Of a stretch of DNA of 51,804 nucleotides, positions 10,132 to 19,131 are shown one piece after another (within the stretch, counting starts at the first letter, position 1; every line of letters starts with the position of its first letter). This DNA comes from Elioraea rosea (GTDB lineage: Bacteria; Pseudomonadota; Alphaproteobacteria; Acetobacterales; Acetobacteraceae). The translations under genes and the position numbers were made by a program. Location: the NCBI RefSeq assembly GCF_007644105.1, contig NZ_VFAC01000030.1, forward strand, positions 1-51,804, in the 5' to 3' direction. The notes under the pieces were generated by a model, which was not told the origin of the DNA, did not search any database, and saw only the letters and a list, made by a program, of their open reading frames with translations.

Positions 10132-10674
10132 ATGCGCAGGATGATCGCTGTTCTGACACTTCTTCTCTCGATCCCGGCCATCGCCGATGCCCAATCGCCC
10201 TATGCCGGAATGGTGGACCGGCCCATCCGGGCGCTTTCGGACGAGCAGCAGGCGGACCTCCTGGCGGGGCGCGGCATGGGGCTGGCACTTGCCGCCGAAC
10301 TGAACGGCTGGCCGGGCCCGTTGCATGGGCTCGAGCTTGCCGATCGACTTGCCCTGACCGACGCGCAACGCGACAGTACCGAGAGGCTCGCTGCTGCCAT
10401 GCGCGAGAGGGCCAGCACGATCGGTGCTCGGATCGTCGAAGAAGAGCGGGTGCTGGACGCGTTGTTCCGTGAACGCCGCATCACAGAAGCCGAACTCGAT
10501 AGACGTACCGCGATCATCGGCATGCTGCAGGGCGAACTTCGCAACGCTCATCTGCGTACGCACGTCGAACAGGCAGCCCTACTGACGCAGGCGCAGATGG
10601 AGGCCTACGATCACCTTCGGGGGTATCGTGGTACCCCGGCGGCAGGACCGCATCGACGCCACCGACGGCACTGA
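10132..10674 (+). CDS. Periplasmic Spy/CpxP-like metal-resistance protein
   Basis: A 180-residue protein with a signal peptide (MIAVLTLLLSIPAIADAQS) and a helical body with LT-x-x-Q type motifs (LALTDAQRDSTERLAAAM, later LLTQAQMEAYDHL), as in the Spy/CpxP/heavy-metal-resistance family. It ends in a His/Arg-rich tail (PHRRHRRH). The ATG at 10132 has an AAGGAGG site at 10121-10127. It opens a plus-strand run of copper-resistance genes; the role of a periplasmic copper buffer or stress chaperone is inferred. Confidence 0.8.
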   Translation: MRRMIAVLTLLLSIPAIADAQSPYAGMVDRPIRALSDEQQADLLAGRGMGLALAAELNGWPGPLHGLELADRLALTDAQRDSTERLAAAMRERASTIGARIVEEERVLDALFRERRITEAELDRRTAIIGMLQGELRNAHLRTHVEQAALLTQAQMEAYDHLRGYRGTPAAGPHRRHRRH

Positions 10675-10699
10675 CGAACGAAGATACAGGGAACCAGGC

Positions 10700-11458
10700 A
10701 TGGAACCCCTGCGCGAGCCGTCCGATGCACTCGCTCCCGAGGCGCACATCCTCGTCGTCGAGGACGACGGCGAAATGCGTGTGCTCATCGCGAAGTTCCT
10801 CCGCCAAAACGGCTTTCGGGTTACCGGCGTGCGCGACGGGCGTGAGATGTGGGAGACGCTCACGAACGCAACAGTCGATCTTGTGCTGCTCGATGTCATG
10901 CTGCCTGGCACGTCCGGACTCGATCTCTGCCGCGCACTGCGCGCGCGCTCGGGCGTACCGATCATCATGGTCACCGCGCGTGGGGAGGAGACCGATAGGG
11001 TCGTGGGGCTGGAACTCGGCGCGGATGACTACATTCCGAAACCTTTCGGACGCGCGGAGCTGCTAGCCCGCATTCGCGCCCTGTTGCGGCGGTCGCGCGG
11101 CGCAGGCGGAGAGCCTGTGGCTGGAGCGAGGGGTGATCACCTTGTGTTCGGTGGCTGGACGTTGGATGCGCGCCGGCGTGAGCTCACCTCGCCCGATGGT
11201 GTCTCGACGGACCTGTCCGGAGGCGAGTACGAGCTTCTCCTTGCATTCTGCGAGCACTCACAGCGCGTCCTCAGCCGTGACCAACTGCTCGACCTCGCGC
11301 GCAATCGCGTCGTCAGCCATGGCACCGAGCGTGCAGTCGACGTGATGGTCAGCCGCCTGCGCCGGAAGCTGGAGCCGACCGACGACAGCCCGAGCATCAT
11401 CAAGACGGTGAGGGGCGCAGGCTACATGCTCGTGCCGCAGGTCAGGCGGCTGGCATGA
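10700..11458 (+). CDS. OmpR-family response regulator (probable copper response)
   Basis: 252 residues: receiver domain (HILVVEDDGEMR, phosphoacceptor Asp65 in LVLLDVMLPG, Lys in YIPKPFG) followed by an OmpR-type winged helix (about 150-245; DLSGGEYELLLAF, VDVMVSRLRRKLE, VRGAGYML). It overlaps the histidine-kinase gene by 4 bases (ATGA). Its position between metal-resistance genes suggests a CopR/CusR-like role, but copper sensing is inferred from context only. Confidence 0.92.
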   Translation: MEPLREPSDALAPEAHILVVEDDGEMRVLIAKFLRQNGFRVTGVRDGREMWETLTNATVDLVLLDVMLPGTSGLDLCRALRARSGVPIIMVTARGEETDRVVGLELGADDYIPKPFGRAELLARIRALLRRSRGAGGEPVAGARGDHLVFGGWTLDARRRELTSPDGVSTDLSGGEYELLLAFCEHSQRVLSRDQLLDLARNRVVSHGTERAVDVMVSRLRRKLEPTDDSPSIIKTVRGAGYMLVPQVRRLA

Positions 11459-12867
11459 GCGGTAGCGAGAGCCGGTCGTTCATCGTCTCCAGCATTGCCG
11501 CGAGCGGGGTGCAAACAAGCCTGCCGCGCCGCGTGTGGTCACGCCTGGTGCCCGACACCCTGGCCGGGCGGATCATGGGTGTGCTCTTCGCTGGCCTGAT
11601 GCTGTTCCATCTCGGAAGCCTCTGGCTGCACCAGGTCGGCACAGAGGCCTTGGTCGGCACCGGCCGCGAGGAGCAACTCGCTGAACGTCTCGTGGCAGGC
11701 AAGCGCCTCGTCTCCGAACAGCCTCCCGAGGAACGCGACAGGGCAGCGCATGCGCTCTCATCCGCCAGCCTGGACATGCACTGGACGGCAAGCCCAACGG
11801 TGCGCCTTTCGGCAGAGACAAGTCAGCGCATCGAGGCCGTTCGGGCACGGCTGGCTGAGCGGGCCCCCGAACTCGTCGGCTCCGGTCTGCGCGTCGGCTA
11901 CGCGGAGGAGGCATCCCACGTCACGCCGCACCTTCTCGTTGGTGCCATTCCGCTCTCCGACGGCACGTGGCTGAACTTCTCAGCCGCCCTGTTCCGCCCT
12001 GTCGCGTCGCAACATGGAACGCTGCTTTCAACGACCGCGATGGCCATCGGCATCCTCATCCTGGGTGTCGTCGTGGTGCGGCTCATCGGCCGGCCGCTGC
12101 GTGCATTGTCGGATGCGGCCGACAGCATCGGCGGGACGGCAGGGGCCGTCCGCGTGCCGGAGGAAGGGCCCCACGAGGTGCGCCACGCAGCACGTGCGTT
12201 CAACAGGATGCAGGCCCGTATCGATCGCCTGATCGCCGACCGCACACAGGCACTGGCGGCGGTCAGCCACGACCTTAGGACGCCGATCGCACGGCTTCGG
12301 CTGCGTGCGGGATTCGTGGATGATCCCGATGCACAGCAGTCGATCGATAGGGATCTCGATGAGATGGAGGCGATGATCGATGCCACGCTCGCCTACCTCC
12401 GCGGCGAAACGGAGGCGGAGCTTCGACGGCCGGTCGATCTCGTTGCTACTCTCCAAACGCTCTGTCACGAAGCAACCGATTCCGGTGCACGCGCTGGGTT
12501 CGAGGGGCCATCACAGCTCCGGCTCATCTGCCGTCCGCTTGCGATGAAGCGCGCATTCGCGAACCTGATCGGCAACGCCATCAAATACGCAGGCAGCGTT
12601 CGCGTGCGTGTCGAGGATGGTAGAAACGAGGTTGTGGTGCGGATCGATGATAGCGGGCCGGGAATTCCGGCGAAGCACTTGGAAGCCGTGTTCGAGCCGT
12701 TTCGCCGTCTCGAGACGTCGCGTAACCGGGGCACCGGGGGAAGCGGGCTTGGGCTGACGATTGCACGTCAGATCATCGAACACCATGGCGGAACCATCGG
12801 GCTGGCAAACCGTCCGCCAGGCGGACTCACCGCCACGGTGTGTTTGCCAAAGCCTGGTCAGAAATGA
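11455..12867 (+). CDS. Sensor histidine kinase, partner of the OmpR-type regulator
   Basis: 470 residues: an N-terminal membrane helix (about 40-60), a periplasmic sensor region of ~130 residues, a second membrane helix (about 195-215), a HAMP linker, the HisKA box AAVSHDLRTPIARLRLR (His near 270) and HATPase motifs (NLIGNAIKYA, DDSGPGIP, EPFRR, GGSGLGLTI). The domain order is that of EnvZ/CusS-type kinases. It starts in a 4-base overlap with the regulator gene, so the two are coupled. The sensor domain has few metal ligands, so the signal is uncertain. Confidence 0.92.
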   Translation: MSGSESRSFIVSSIAASGVQTSLPRRVWSRLVPDTLAGRIMGVLFAGLMLFHLGSLWLHQVGTEALVGTGREEQLAERLVAGKRLVSEQPPEERDRAAHALSSASLDMHWTASPTVRLSAETSQRIEAVRARLAERAPELVGSGLRVGYAEEASHVTPHLLVGAIPLSDGTWLNFSAALFRPVASQHGTLLSTTAMAIGILILGVVVVRLIGRPLRALSDAADSIGGTAGAVRVPEEGPHEVRHAARAFNRMQARIDRLIADRTQALAAVSHDLRTPIARLRLRAGFVDDPDAQQSIDRDLDEMEAMIDATLAYLRGETEAELRRPVDLVATLQTLCHEATDSGARAGFEGPSQLRLICRPLAMKRAFANLIGNAIKYAGSVRVRVEDGRNEVVVRIDDSGPGIPAKHLEAVFEPFRRLETSRNRGTGGSGLGLTIARQIIEHHGGTIGLANRPPGGLTATVCLPKPGQK

Positions 12868-12879
12868 GAGGAAACAGCG

Positions 12880-13350
12880 ATGACGATCAATCGCCGACAT
12901 GTGGTGATCGTGGGGCTTGCCGCTTTGGCGGTCCCGCATCAGGTTGGCGCCGAACCCGCTCCTGTGGTCCAGGTCTGGCGCGATCCGAATTGCGGCTGTT
13001 GTGGTGACTGGATCGCGCATATGCGCGAGCACGGCTTCACGGTCGAGGCGAATGTCGTGCGGTCGGTCGGAGCCATTCGGCGGATGCTCGGAACGCCGTC
13101 GGACCTGCTCTCGTGCCACGCTGCGCGGATCGGTGACTATGTGCTCGAAGGGCATGTACCGGCACTGGCGGTGAAACGGCTTCTTGCCGAGCGTCCTGGC
13201 TCCGTTCGGGGGCTCGCTGTGCCTGGCATGCCGATCGGGTCGCCTGGCATGGAGGTACCTGGCGAGCAGCCAGACACGTATGACGTCATCGCATTCGGCA
13301 GCCACCCTCACACGGTGTTTATGCGCTTTCGCGGTGGCGTCCCGCTGTAG
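12880..13350 (+). CDS. DUF411 family exported metal-binding protein
   Basis: A 156-residue exported protein; the N terminus NRRHVVIVGLAALAV could be Tat- or Sec-type. The mature part begins VVQVWRDPNCGCCGDWIAHM with the CGCC cluster that defines DUF411, plus a downstream SCHAARIG and a C-terminal HPHTVFMRF. Proteins of this family are found in copper-resistance clusters, as here, and are thought to bind metal in the periplasm. It starts 12 bases after the kinase. Confidence 0.85.
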   Translation: MTINRRHVVIVGLAALAVPHQVGAEPAPVVQVWRDPNCGCCGDWIAHMREHGFTVEANVVRSVGAIRRMLGTPSDLLSCHAARIGDYVLEGHVPALAVKRLLAERPGSVRGLAVPGMPIGSPGMEVPGEQPDTYDVIAFGSHPHTVFMRFRGGVPL

Positions 13351-13442
13351 GCGCGGTCTGCAATCTTTCGTCATGAACCGCTGACGCCCGAGACATCCGT
13401 AATGGCGACATTGGGGAGCACCAGAAGCCGAGGGAGACCCCG

Positions 13443-13853
13443 ATGCGCCGTTCGATCGTCATGACCGGTCTGCTTGCTGCCGTTGTTGGCGGATGGGTTG
13501 GATACGCCTTGGCGCAGGGCATGCCCCCCGCCCATCGCATGCCAGGCGGCCAGATGATGCCGGGCATGCAGCACGGCTCGCCAGATGGCGTCGCTTCTCC
13601 CTCGACGACGGCCTATCGGGCGGCGATGGACAAGATGCATCGCGACATGGCGATCACCTATACCGGCGATGCGGACAAGGATTTCGCCGCCGGCATGATC
13701 CCGCACCATCAGGGCGCGATCGACATGGCGCGGATCGTTCTCGATCACGGCAAGGATGACGAGGTGCGCAAGCTCGCCCAGGACATCATCGCTGCGCAGG
13801 AGAAGGAGATCACCCAGATGCGCGCGATCCTCGCACGGCTCGGGCGAAGCTGA
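13443..13853 (+). CDS. DUF305 family exported copper-associated protein
   Basis: 136 residues with a hydrophobic signal/anchor (TGLLAAVVGGWVGYALA), a Met/His-rich stretch (HRMPGGQMMPGMQHG, about 33-47) and the DUF305 core (MDKMHRDM, FAAGMIPHHQGAIDMA, about 60-92), ending EITQMRAIL. The paired histidines and methionines are suited to periplasmic Cu binding, as described for CopM-like members. It sits mid-operon in the copper island. Confidence 0.87.
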   Translation: MRRSIVMTGLLAAVVGGWVGYALAQGMPPAHRMPGGQMMPGMQHGSPDGVASPSTTAYRAAMDKMHRDMAITYTGDADKDFAAGMIPHHQGAIDMARIVLDHGKDDEVRKLAQDIIAAQEKEITQMRAILARLGRS

Positions 13854-13901
13854 AGGCCGCCGGGACGGACCGTGCCCGTCCAGGAAGTGGAGGATGCCGC
13901 G

Positions 13902-14021
13902 ATGATGCAAGGGATGATGCAGTCCGGCATGGGTTGGGGCATGGGCCTGTTCGGCGTGCTCCTTCTCGTGCTGGTTCTCCTCTCAATCGCAGCCTTGCTC
14001 AAGTATCTGTTCAGGCTCTGA
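13902..14021 (+). CDS. Met-rich 39-residue single-span membrane peptide
   Basis: Starts MMQGMMQSGMGWGMG and continues into one membrane helix (LFGVLLLVLVLLSIAALLKY). A GGAGG site (13889-13893) lies 8 bases before the ATG. Met-rich mini-membrane proteins of this kind recur in copper clusters; a role in Cu handling at the membrane is inferred. The in-frame GTG at 13872 is an alternative start. Confidence 0.6.
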   Translation: MMQGMMQSGMGWGMGLFGVLLLVLVLLSIAALLKYLFRL

Positions 14022-14144
14022 CCGGCAGGTGCCACGAGAGCCTGCGGCCGTGCGAGCGTCTGTGGCCCGCGCGTTGTCGAGAGTATTCGGTGCCGTGCGG
14101 TCTGCCCCGTGACACCGCCAACAAACAACGAGTGTGAGGAAGCC

Positions 14145-14765
14145 ATGACGATCATGATCAGGCCTGTGATCCTAGCGGCAGCGGTCGCGGGGATGATGGC
14201 AGGTTCGGGCCTCACCGTTGCACAGACACCTGCCACGCCAGACCCCCACCATCCGGCAGGGACGCCTGGCGCAGCGCAAGCCGCATCGCCACCGGTTTCC
14301 GGTGCGGCCCAGCCAGGAGCGGGTGGCATGATGATGGGCGGCGACATGGGCCGGATGATGCAGATGATGCAGGGCCGCATGGCTGCATCGCCTGGACCTG
14401 TGGGGATGCAACACTATCGCAGGATCGAAGGTCGGCTGGCCTTCATCCGCGCAGAGCTTCGTATCACCGACGCCCAGGCAGCACCCTGGAACACGTTCGC
14501 GGATGCGGTGCGTAGCCAGACTGAACGGCTGGGGCAGGCCGCCATGCCGACGCAGGCCCCTGGCCAGCCTTCGGCCGCGCCGCCGACGGCGCTGCAGCAG
14601 ATGGAGCGGCGGATCGCCGCGCTGTCGGAACAACTTGAAGCGATGCGCGCGGTCGCCGCTGCCGCCGGCCCTCTTTACGCCGCGCTCTCGGAGGAGCAGC
14701 GGCGCACGGCCGATGAGCTGATGATCGAACACGGTCGTGGGATGCGGATGGGCCGAATGTACTGA
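14145..14765 (+). CDS. Second periplasmic Spy/CpxP-like (LTxxQ-type) metal-resistance protein
   Basis: 206 residues: signal peptide (MIRPVILAAAVAGMMAG...), a Pro/Ala-rich linker, then a Met-rich stretch (GGMMMGGDMGRMMQMMQG, about 60-77), then a helical domain with RITDAQAAPWNTFADAV and LYAALSEEQRRTADELM, the two LTxxQ-like repeats of the family. It ends GMRMGRMY. Starts after GAGGAAGCC. It is probably a periplasmic metal sponge/chaperone like the gene at 10132. Confidence 0.8.
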   Translation: MTIMIRPVILAAAVAGMMAGSGLTVAQTPATPDPHHPAGTPGAAQAASPPVSGAAQPGAGGMMMGGDMGRMMQMMQGRMAASPGPVGMQHYRRIEGRLAFIRAELRITDAQAAPWNTFADAVRSQTERLGQAAMPTQAPGQPSAAPPTALQQMERRIAALSEQLEAMRAVAAAAGPLYAALSEEQRRTADELMIEHGRGMRMGRMY

Positions 14766-14800
14766 CGAAGAGGCAACGTCTCACGGTGGAGGCATCGCCC

Positions 14801-14965
14801 ATGTGGTGGCGGTCGCCCACCGGAATGGCTCTGACTGGCTTCGTCCTGGTTGCGGCGTTCAATCTCGTCAAGGAGCATGGCGGTCACGCGCTCGGCGCAC
14901 TCCTCGACCGGATCCTCCTACGCTGCCCGCTGATCCACGGCACAGCCAATGGTGATGCGAGGTGA
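14801..14965 (+). CDS. DUF2933-like small membrane protein
   Basis: 54 residues. A membrane segment (GMALTGFVLVAAFNLV) is followed by KEHGGHALGALLDRILLRCP-LIH, matching the DUF2933 pattern (EH..H.LG.L...LL.CP..H). Such proteins accompany copper ATPases and DUF305/DUF411 genes. The 160 bases up to the CopB-type ATPase show no further gene. Confidence 0.65.
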   Translation: MWWRSPTGMALTGFVLVAAFNLVKEHGGHALGALLDRILLRCPLIHGTANGDAR

Positions 14966-15128
14966 CCTTCGCTGGTCCGCAAGCGTGGGTCAGTCACTGC
15001 GGCTCCAGCCATGTTGCCGACAATGACGAGCCGCGCGCTAATGCTGTGTTGGCTGCCGTTTCGGTCCGGACACAGATTGACGTAGGGCTTGACGCCACGG
15101 TGATCGCGCCCCTGGCAGAGGTTGCGGG

Positions 15129-17255
15129 ATGAGCAAGAGCACCACCGGCGGCACGCACGGTCACCGCGGTCCGCATCACCAGGAAACAGAAACCTCGTCG
15201 GGACCAGTGAGCAACCCGGTGGGCGTGAGGATGGCGGATCCGGCAACGACCGCCCATCGCCGCGTCCATGACGCCCACGGAGGCCATGACAAGCACGAGG
15301 GCCACTCTCCCGCGATGTTCCGGGACCGTTTCTGGCTCTCGCTTGCGCTGACCTTTCCCGTGGTTGTCTGGGCCGGGCACATCCAGGATCTGCTCGGTTA
15401 CCGCGCCCCGGTGTTTCCTGGATCGGCCTGGATCGGATCCGTGCTCGGCACTGCCGTCTTCGTCTGCGGCGGCCTGGTCTTCCTGCAGGGCGCGTGGCGG
15501 GAGCTGCAGTTCCGGCTGGCGGGGATGATGACGCTCATCTCACTCGCGATCACCGTCGCCTTCCTGTTCTCCTGGATCGTAGAACTCGGACTGATCACGG
15601 CGGATGCGCTGTGGTGGGAACTGGCCACGCTGGTGACGATCATGCTCCTCGGTCACTGGATCGAGATGCGGTCGATCGACCAGGCTCAGGGAGCATTGAA
15701 GGAGCTGGCCAAGCTTCTCCCCGACACTGCGACGCGCATCACTGAGACGGGTGAGGAGAAGGTCGCTGTCAGCGCACTGAAGAATGGCGACCTCGTTCTG
15801 GTGCGCCCTGGCGAAAGCGTCCCGGCAGATGGCCTGGTGCGCAAGGGGCAGAGTGACGTCAACGAAGCGATGATCACCGGCGAGTCCAGGCCGGTGAAGA
15901 AGCGCGAAGGCGACGAGGTGATCGCCGCCACGATCAACGGAGAAGGATCGCTCCGCGTTGAGGTTACCGGAACCGGGGACAAGACCAAGCTCTCGGGCAT
16001 CATGCGGCTTGTGGCGGATGCGCAGAAGTCGAAGTCGAGAGCGCAGCACCTGGCGGACCGTGCGGCGCGGCTTCTGACGGTGGTGGCGATTGCCGCTGCC
16101 GCGGTCACCTTCGTCGCCTGGCAGTCGGTGGGCGCAGCAATCGACTTCTCCGTGGTTCGGACGGTGACGGTGCTGGTCATTGCGTGCCCCCATGCGCTTG
16201 GTCTGGCCGTGCCGCTGGTGGTGGCCATCTCCACGACGCTTGGCGCTCGCAACGGTCTTCTGGTGCGCGACCGGCGCGGACTGGAGGAAGCGCGCAACCT
16301 CGACACAGTGATCTTCGACAAGACGGGCACGTTGACGCTGGGTGATTTCCGGGTCGTGGCCATGGCAGTTGCAGAGGGTCTGTCCGAGGACGACGCACTT
16401 CGGATCGCAGCCGGGATCGAATCGGAATCCGAGCACCCGATCGCCCGAGGCATCGTGAAGACTGCCGAAGACAAGGGTATCGACATTCCCTCAGCCGATG
16501 GCTTTCGCGCACTCACCGGCAAGGGCGTGGCAGCGACCATTGAAGGTGCGGAATACCACATGGGCGGGCCGGCACTGCTGGGGGCGGAAGGCGTGCTCGT
16601 GCCGCCCGCGCTCGAGCAGGCGGCCAGTGCTGCGGCCGGCCGCGGGCAGGCCGCGATCTATCTCGTCCGCGCCGGCAAAGCGCTGGCCGTTTACGCGGTG
16701 GCCGACGCGATTCGCGAGGAGAGCCGCCAAGCCGTCGTTGCATTGCACGAACGGGGGATCCAGGTCGCCATGCTGACGGGCGACGCCCAGGCCGTGGCCG
16801 ACGCGGTCGCGAAGGAACTTGGAATCGACGCGGTGTTCGCTGAGGTGCTTCCCGACGACAAGGCCGGCAAGGTCGGAGAGCTTCAGGCGCAGGGCAAGAA
16901 GGTTGCGATGGTCGGCGACGGCGTGAACGATGCTCCGGCGCTCGCCACAGCCGATATCGGGATCGCAATCGGCGCCGGAGCCGGTGTCGCCGTGGAGGCC
17001 GGGCACATCGTGCTCGTGAGGTCCGATCCCCGTGACATTCCTCGGATCATTGCCTTGAGCAGGGCTACATATCGCAAGATGGCTCAGAATCTTTGGTTGG
17101 CGGCAGGGTACAACATCGTCGCTATCCCCCTGGCTGCGGGTGTCCTCGCGCCTTGGGATATCCTGCTCACACCCGCCGTCGGCGCAGTGCTGATGTCGGC
17201 CAGCACGGTGATCGTGGCACTCAATGCGCAGCTGTTGAAGCGGGCCGAGCTTTGA
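15129..17255 (+). CDS. copB: CopB-type P1B copper ATPase (CPH motif)
   Basis: 708 residues. A His-rich N terminus (THGHRGPHH, then HDAHGGHDKHEGH; residues ~9-58) replaces HMA domains. Motifs follow in order: TGES (actuator), ACPHALGLA (intramembrane CPH, the class marker), FDKTGTLTLG, SESEHPIARG and GDGVNDAPAL. CPH-type pumps with His-rich N termini are known as CopB and have been linked to Cu(II)/Cu(I)/Ag export; the exact ion is not settled by sequence. It is the last gene of the plus-strand copper unit and complements the CPC-type CopA on the opposite strand. Confidence 0.92.
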   Translation: MSKSTTGGTHGHRGPHHQETETSSGPVSNPVGVRMADPATTAHRRVHDAHGGHDKHEGHSPAMFRDRFWLSLALTFPVVVWAGHIQDLLGYRAPVFPGSAWIGSVLGTAVFVCGGLVFLQGAWRELQFRLAGMMTLISLAITVAFLFSWIVELGLITADALWWELATLVTIMLLGHWIEMRSIDQAQGALKELAKLLPDTATRITETGEEKVAVSALKNGDLVLVRPGESVPADGLVRKGQSDVNEAMITGESRPVKKREGDEVIAATINGEGSLRVEVTGTGDKTKLSGIMRLVADAQKSKSRAQHLADRAARLLTVVAIAAAAVTFVAWQSVGAAIDFSVVRTVTVLVIACPHALGLAVPLVVAISTTLGARNGLLVRDRRGLEEARNLDTVIFDKTGTLTLGDFRVVAMAVAEGLSEDDALRIAAGIESESEHPIARGIVKTAEDKGIDIPSADGFRALTGKGVAATIEGAEYHMGGPALLGAEGVLVPPALEQAASAAAGRGQAAIYLVRAGKALAVYAVADAIREESRQAVVALHERGIQVAMLTGDAQAVADAVAKELGIDAVFAEVLPDDKAGKVGELQAQGKKVAMVGDGVNDAPALATADIGIAIGAGAGVAVEAGHIVLVRSDPRDIPRIIALSRATYRKMAQNLWLAAGYNIVAIPLAAGVLAPWDILLTPAVGAVLMSASTVIVALNAQLLKRAEL

Positions 17256-17394
17256 TCCAACTGGCAGTTTGCTACGCATGAATGTTGCCGGCGCAAATGT
17301 GGCAGCATTCTCAGGCAAAACACATCGGTCTAAGAACGAAAGGCGTCAGCCGATATCGTTGTGAGCACCACTGCGATGCTTAGCCGCGTGCGAA

Positions 17395-17860
17395 CGTCAC
17401 TTCCGCAATCTGTTCCTGACCCAGGTGTTGTCGCTTCTCGGTACCGGCTTCGCGAAGTGGCGCTCGGCCTGCTCGCCTACGAACTTGCCGGTGGTGGCGC
17501 TGGCGCGTGCTGCCCTCACCAATGCCCCCGACGACCTCGGGGGGAGCGTTGGCCGTACGACGCGCTGCTGGCGCATCTATCTCGCTAAGCCGCGGCTACG
17601 CGGGGCGCTGGCGCTCAACCTGTCCGTAGCCGCGGCGGGCGCAATGGTCATCGTGGACACCGTGGTGCTGGAGTGCGCGGGCTTCGGCCTCGCGAGAGTG
17701 AGGTGGACCGAACGGCGATGCTGACGGGCGCCGTGCTGCTGGGGGCAGGGCCGCTCCTGGCGCCACTGGTGCGGCTATCGCCAGCGGTGCTGCCGGTTCG
17801 GGCGCTGCTCGGTCTTGGAATTGGGCTCGTGCTGACGCCGAGCGGATGGCTGCCATGACG
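17395..17860 (+). pseudogene. Broken MFS transporter remnant
   Basis: In several frames the sequence shows parts of an MFS permease: RHFRNLFLTQVLSLLGTGFA at the start, then after a frameshift GLLAYELAGGGAGA, later IYLAKPRLRGALALNLSVAA, and at the end AMLTGAVLLGAGPLLAPLVR. The order matches one transporter with internal deletions and at least three frame changes. The ~240 bases after it, before the DUF1523 gene, contain nothing recognisable. Confidence 0.7.
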
Positions 17861-18097
17861 CTAGGCGCATGCTGGCGATCGGCCGGCCGCCGCCGCCGAC
17901 GCGATGCTGCGCACCGCAGTCGCTGTCTGCGCAGACTGCCGGTACGTCGCCCTACTCAGCCGAATCATCAGTCGGACAACAATCACTGATCGGTGGCGCT
18001 GGCCGCCGGCGCCCTCTCGGCACTTCCTCCTTTGCAAACGCCGTCGGATGGTGGGTAGCCTACCTCACCAGATGGCAGATGAGCGACGGAAAGTCTG

Positions 18098-18640
18098 ATG
18101 AGTTTTCTGTACAACTATCTCTCCCTTGGCCTGGTGCTGCTGGCCGTCCTGCTGCTGCTGGCCTGGCGCAGCCTCCGGCTGCGCGACTTTCGTGCGCTGA
18201 CCATCGTCGTTGCGGCGATCGTGTTGTGGGTGCCGTTCGAAATGAGCCGGCCATTTGTCGGCCACGGTTATGTCACTGGCACCGAGGTACGGCGCGTGGA
18301 GCGGTCAACGTCGCCGCGCGAGACCGAGGATGTGGACTTCATCTACACGCGTGGCTGGGGCGGGGACCAGCAGTTCCGCAACGAGGATTCCTGGCTGTTC
18401 TTGAAGCGCAACTCTGATGACGTGTATGGCGTCGCGAAATCGATCGAGGGCAAGCCGGAGGAGGCGCGCACCTTCATCGCCACCGGGGTGCGCAGCTACC
18501 TGGCCTCATGGCATCCGAACCTGATCTCACTGAAGCCGACGCTGGCCTGGGTGGTGTTTGCCTCGCACTATCTGTTCTGGATCGCCGTATTCGGCGGACT
18601 GCTGATGACCTATTTGCGGGCCCGCCGACCGGTAGATTGA
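18098..18640 (+). CDS. DUF1523 family membrane protein (intact copy)
   Basis: 180 residues: N-terminal membrane helix (LVLLAVLLLLAWRSLR), a second one (ALTIVVAAIVLWVPFEM), a soluble part with GYVTGTEVRRVERSTSPR and DVDFIYTRGWGGDQQFRNED, and a C-terminal helix (HYLFWIAVFGGLLMTY). The layout fits DUF1523, of unknown function. A second copy at 48773-49314 is about 90% identical but broken. The ~100 bases after the stop show no gene. Confidence 0.85.
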   Translation: MSFLYNYLSLGLVLLAVLLLLAWRSLRLRDFRALTIVVAAIVLWVPFEMSRPFVGHGYVTGTEVRRVERSTSPRETEDVDFIYTRGWGGDQQFRNEDSWLFLKRNSDDVYGVAKSIEGKPEEARTFIATGVRSYLASWHPNLISLKPTLAWVVFASHYLFWIAVFGGLLMTYLRARRPVD

Positions 18641-18741
18641 GGCGCGGGCTGCCACAACGAGGCCACGGCGCTCAGGTCACAACGGGTTGGAGGTTGCGCG
18701 GTGCCAGATCGGTCGCGTAATCTCGGTAGTATGTGCATAAA

Positions 18742-19023
18742 CTACTCATTATCGACTGTCGCAAATAGCCCGTGTCCAATCACATAGACAAGGCTACGAC
18801 TCGAGTTTGCTAACGTGTCGCCTTGTTCGGCTAGCTTCTCTGCCTCTCGTATGCTTAGCCTTGCTAGCTCCGCTTCTCCTCGCCCTTCTTGAATCTGTGC
18901 TAGCTGAATCCATCCTTCAGCAATTCCGTGTGGGGCTGCAACTGCAAATGCATGCTCTGCTTCAGTCAACTTTCCTTCCTCGCGCAGACGCATGCCCTTC
19001 TCTAGTGCGTCGAGCCCTACCAT
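18742..19023 (-). CDS. Small TPR/Sel1-like protein in lower-GC DNA
   Basis: 93 residues on the minus strand with a GGAG site 7 bases before the ATG. It reads as two or three helix pairs (ALEKGMRLREEGKLTEAEHA, GWIQLAQIQEGRGEAELARL), the spacing of tetratricopeptide units. The region is clearly poorer in GC than its surroundings, suggesting separate origin. No export signal. Function unknown. Confidence 0.55.
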   Translation of the reverse strand: MVGLDALEKGMRLREEGKLTEAEHAFAVAAPHGIAEGWIQLAQIQEGRGEAELARLSIREAEKLAEQGDTLANSSRSLVYVIGHGLFATVDNE

Positions 19024-19131
19024 TAGAAAACTCCATCGTTGCGCTCAAGCTTACTCGTTATTGCGTGGAGGATATCTTCGTATAGCCTGCTGATGCGCGT
19101 TTGCCTGAACGCCATTTAGCGGACTGAACTG

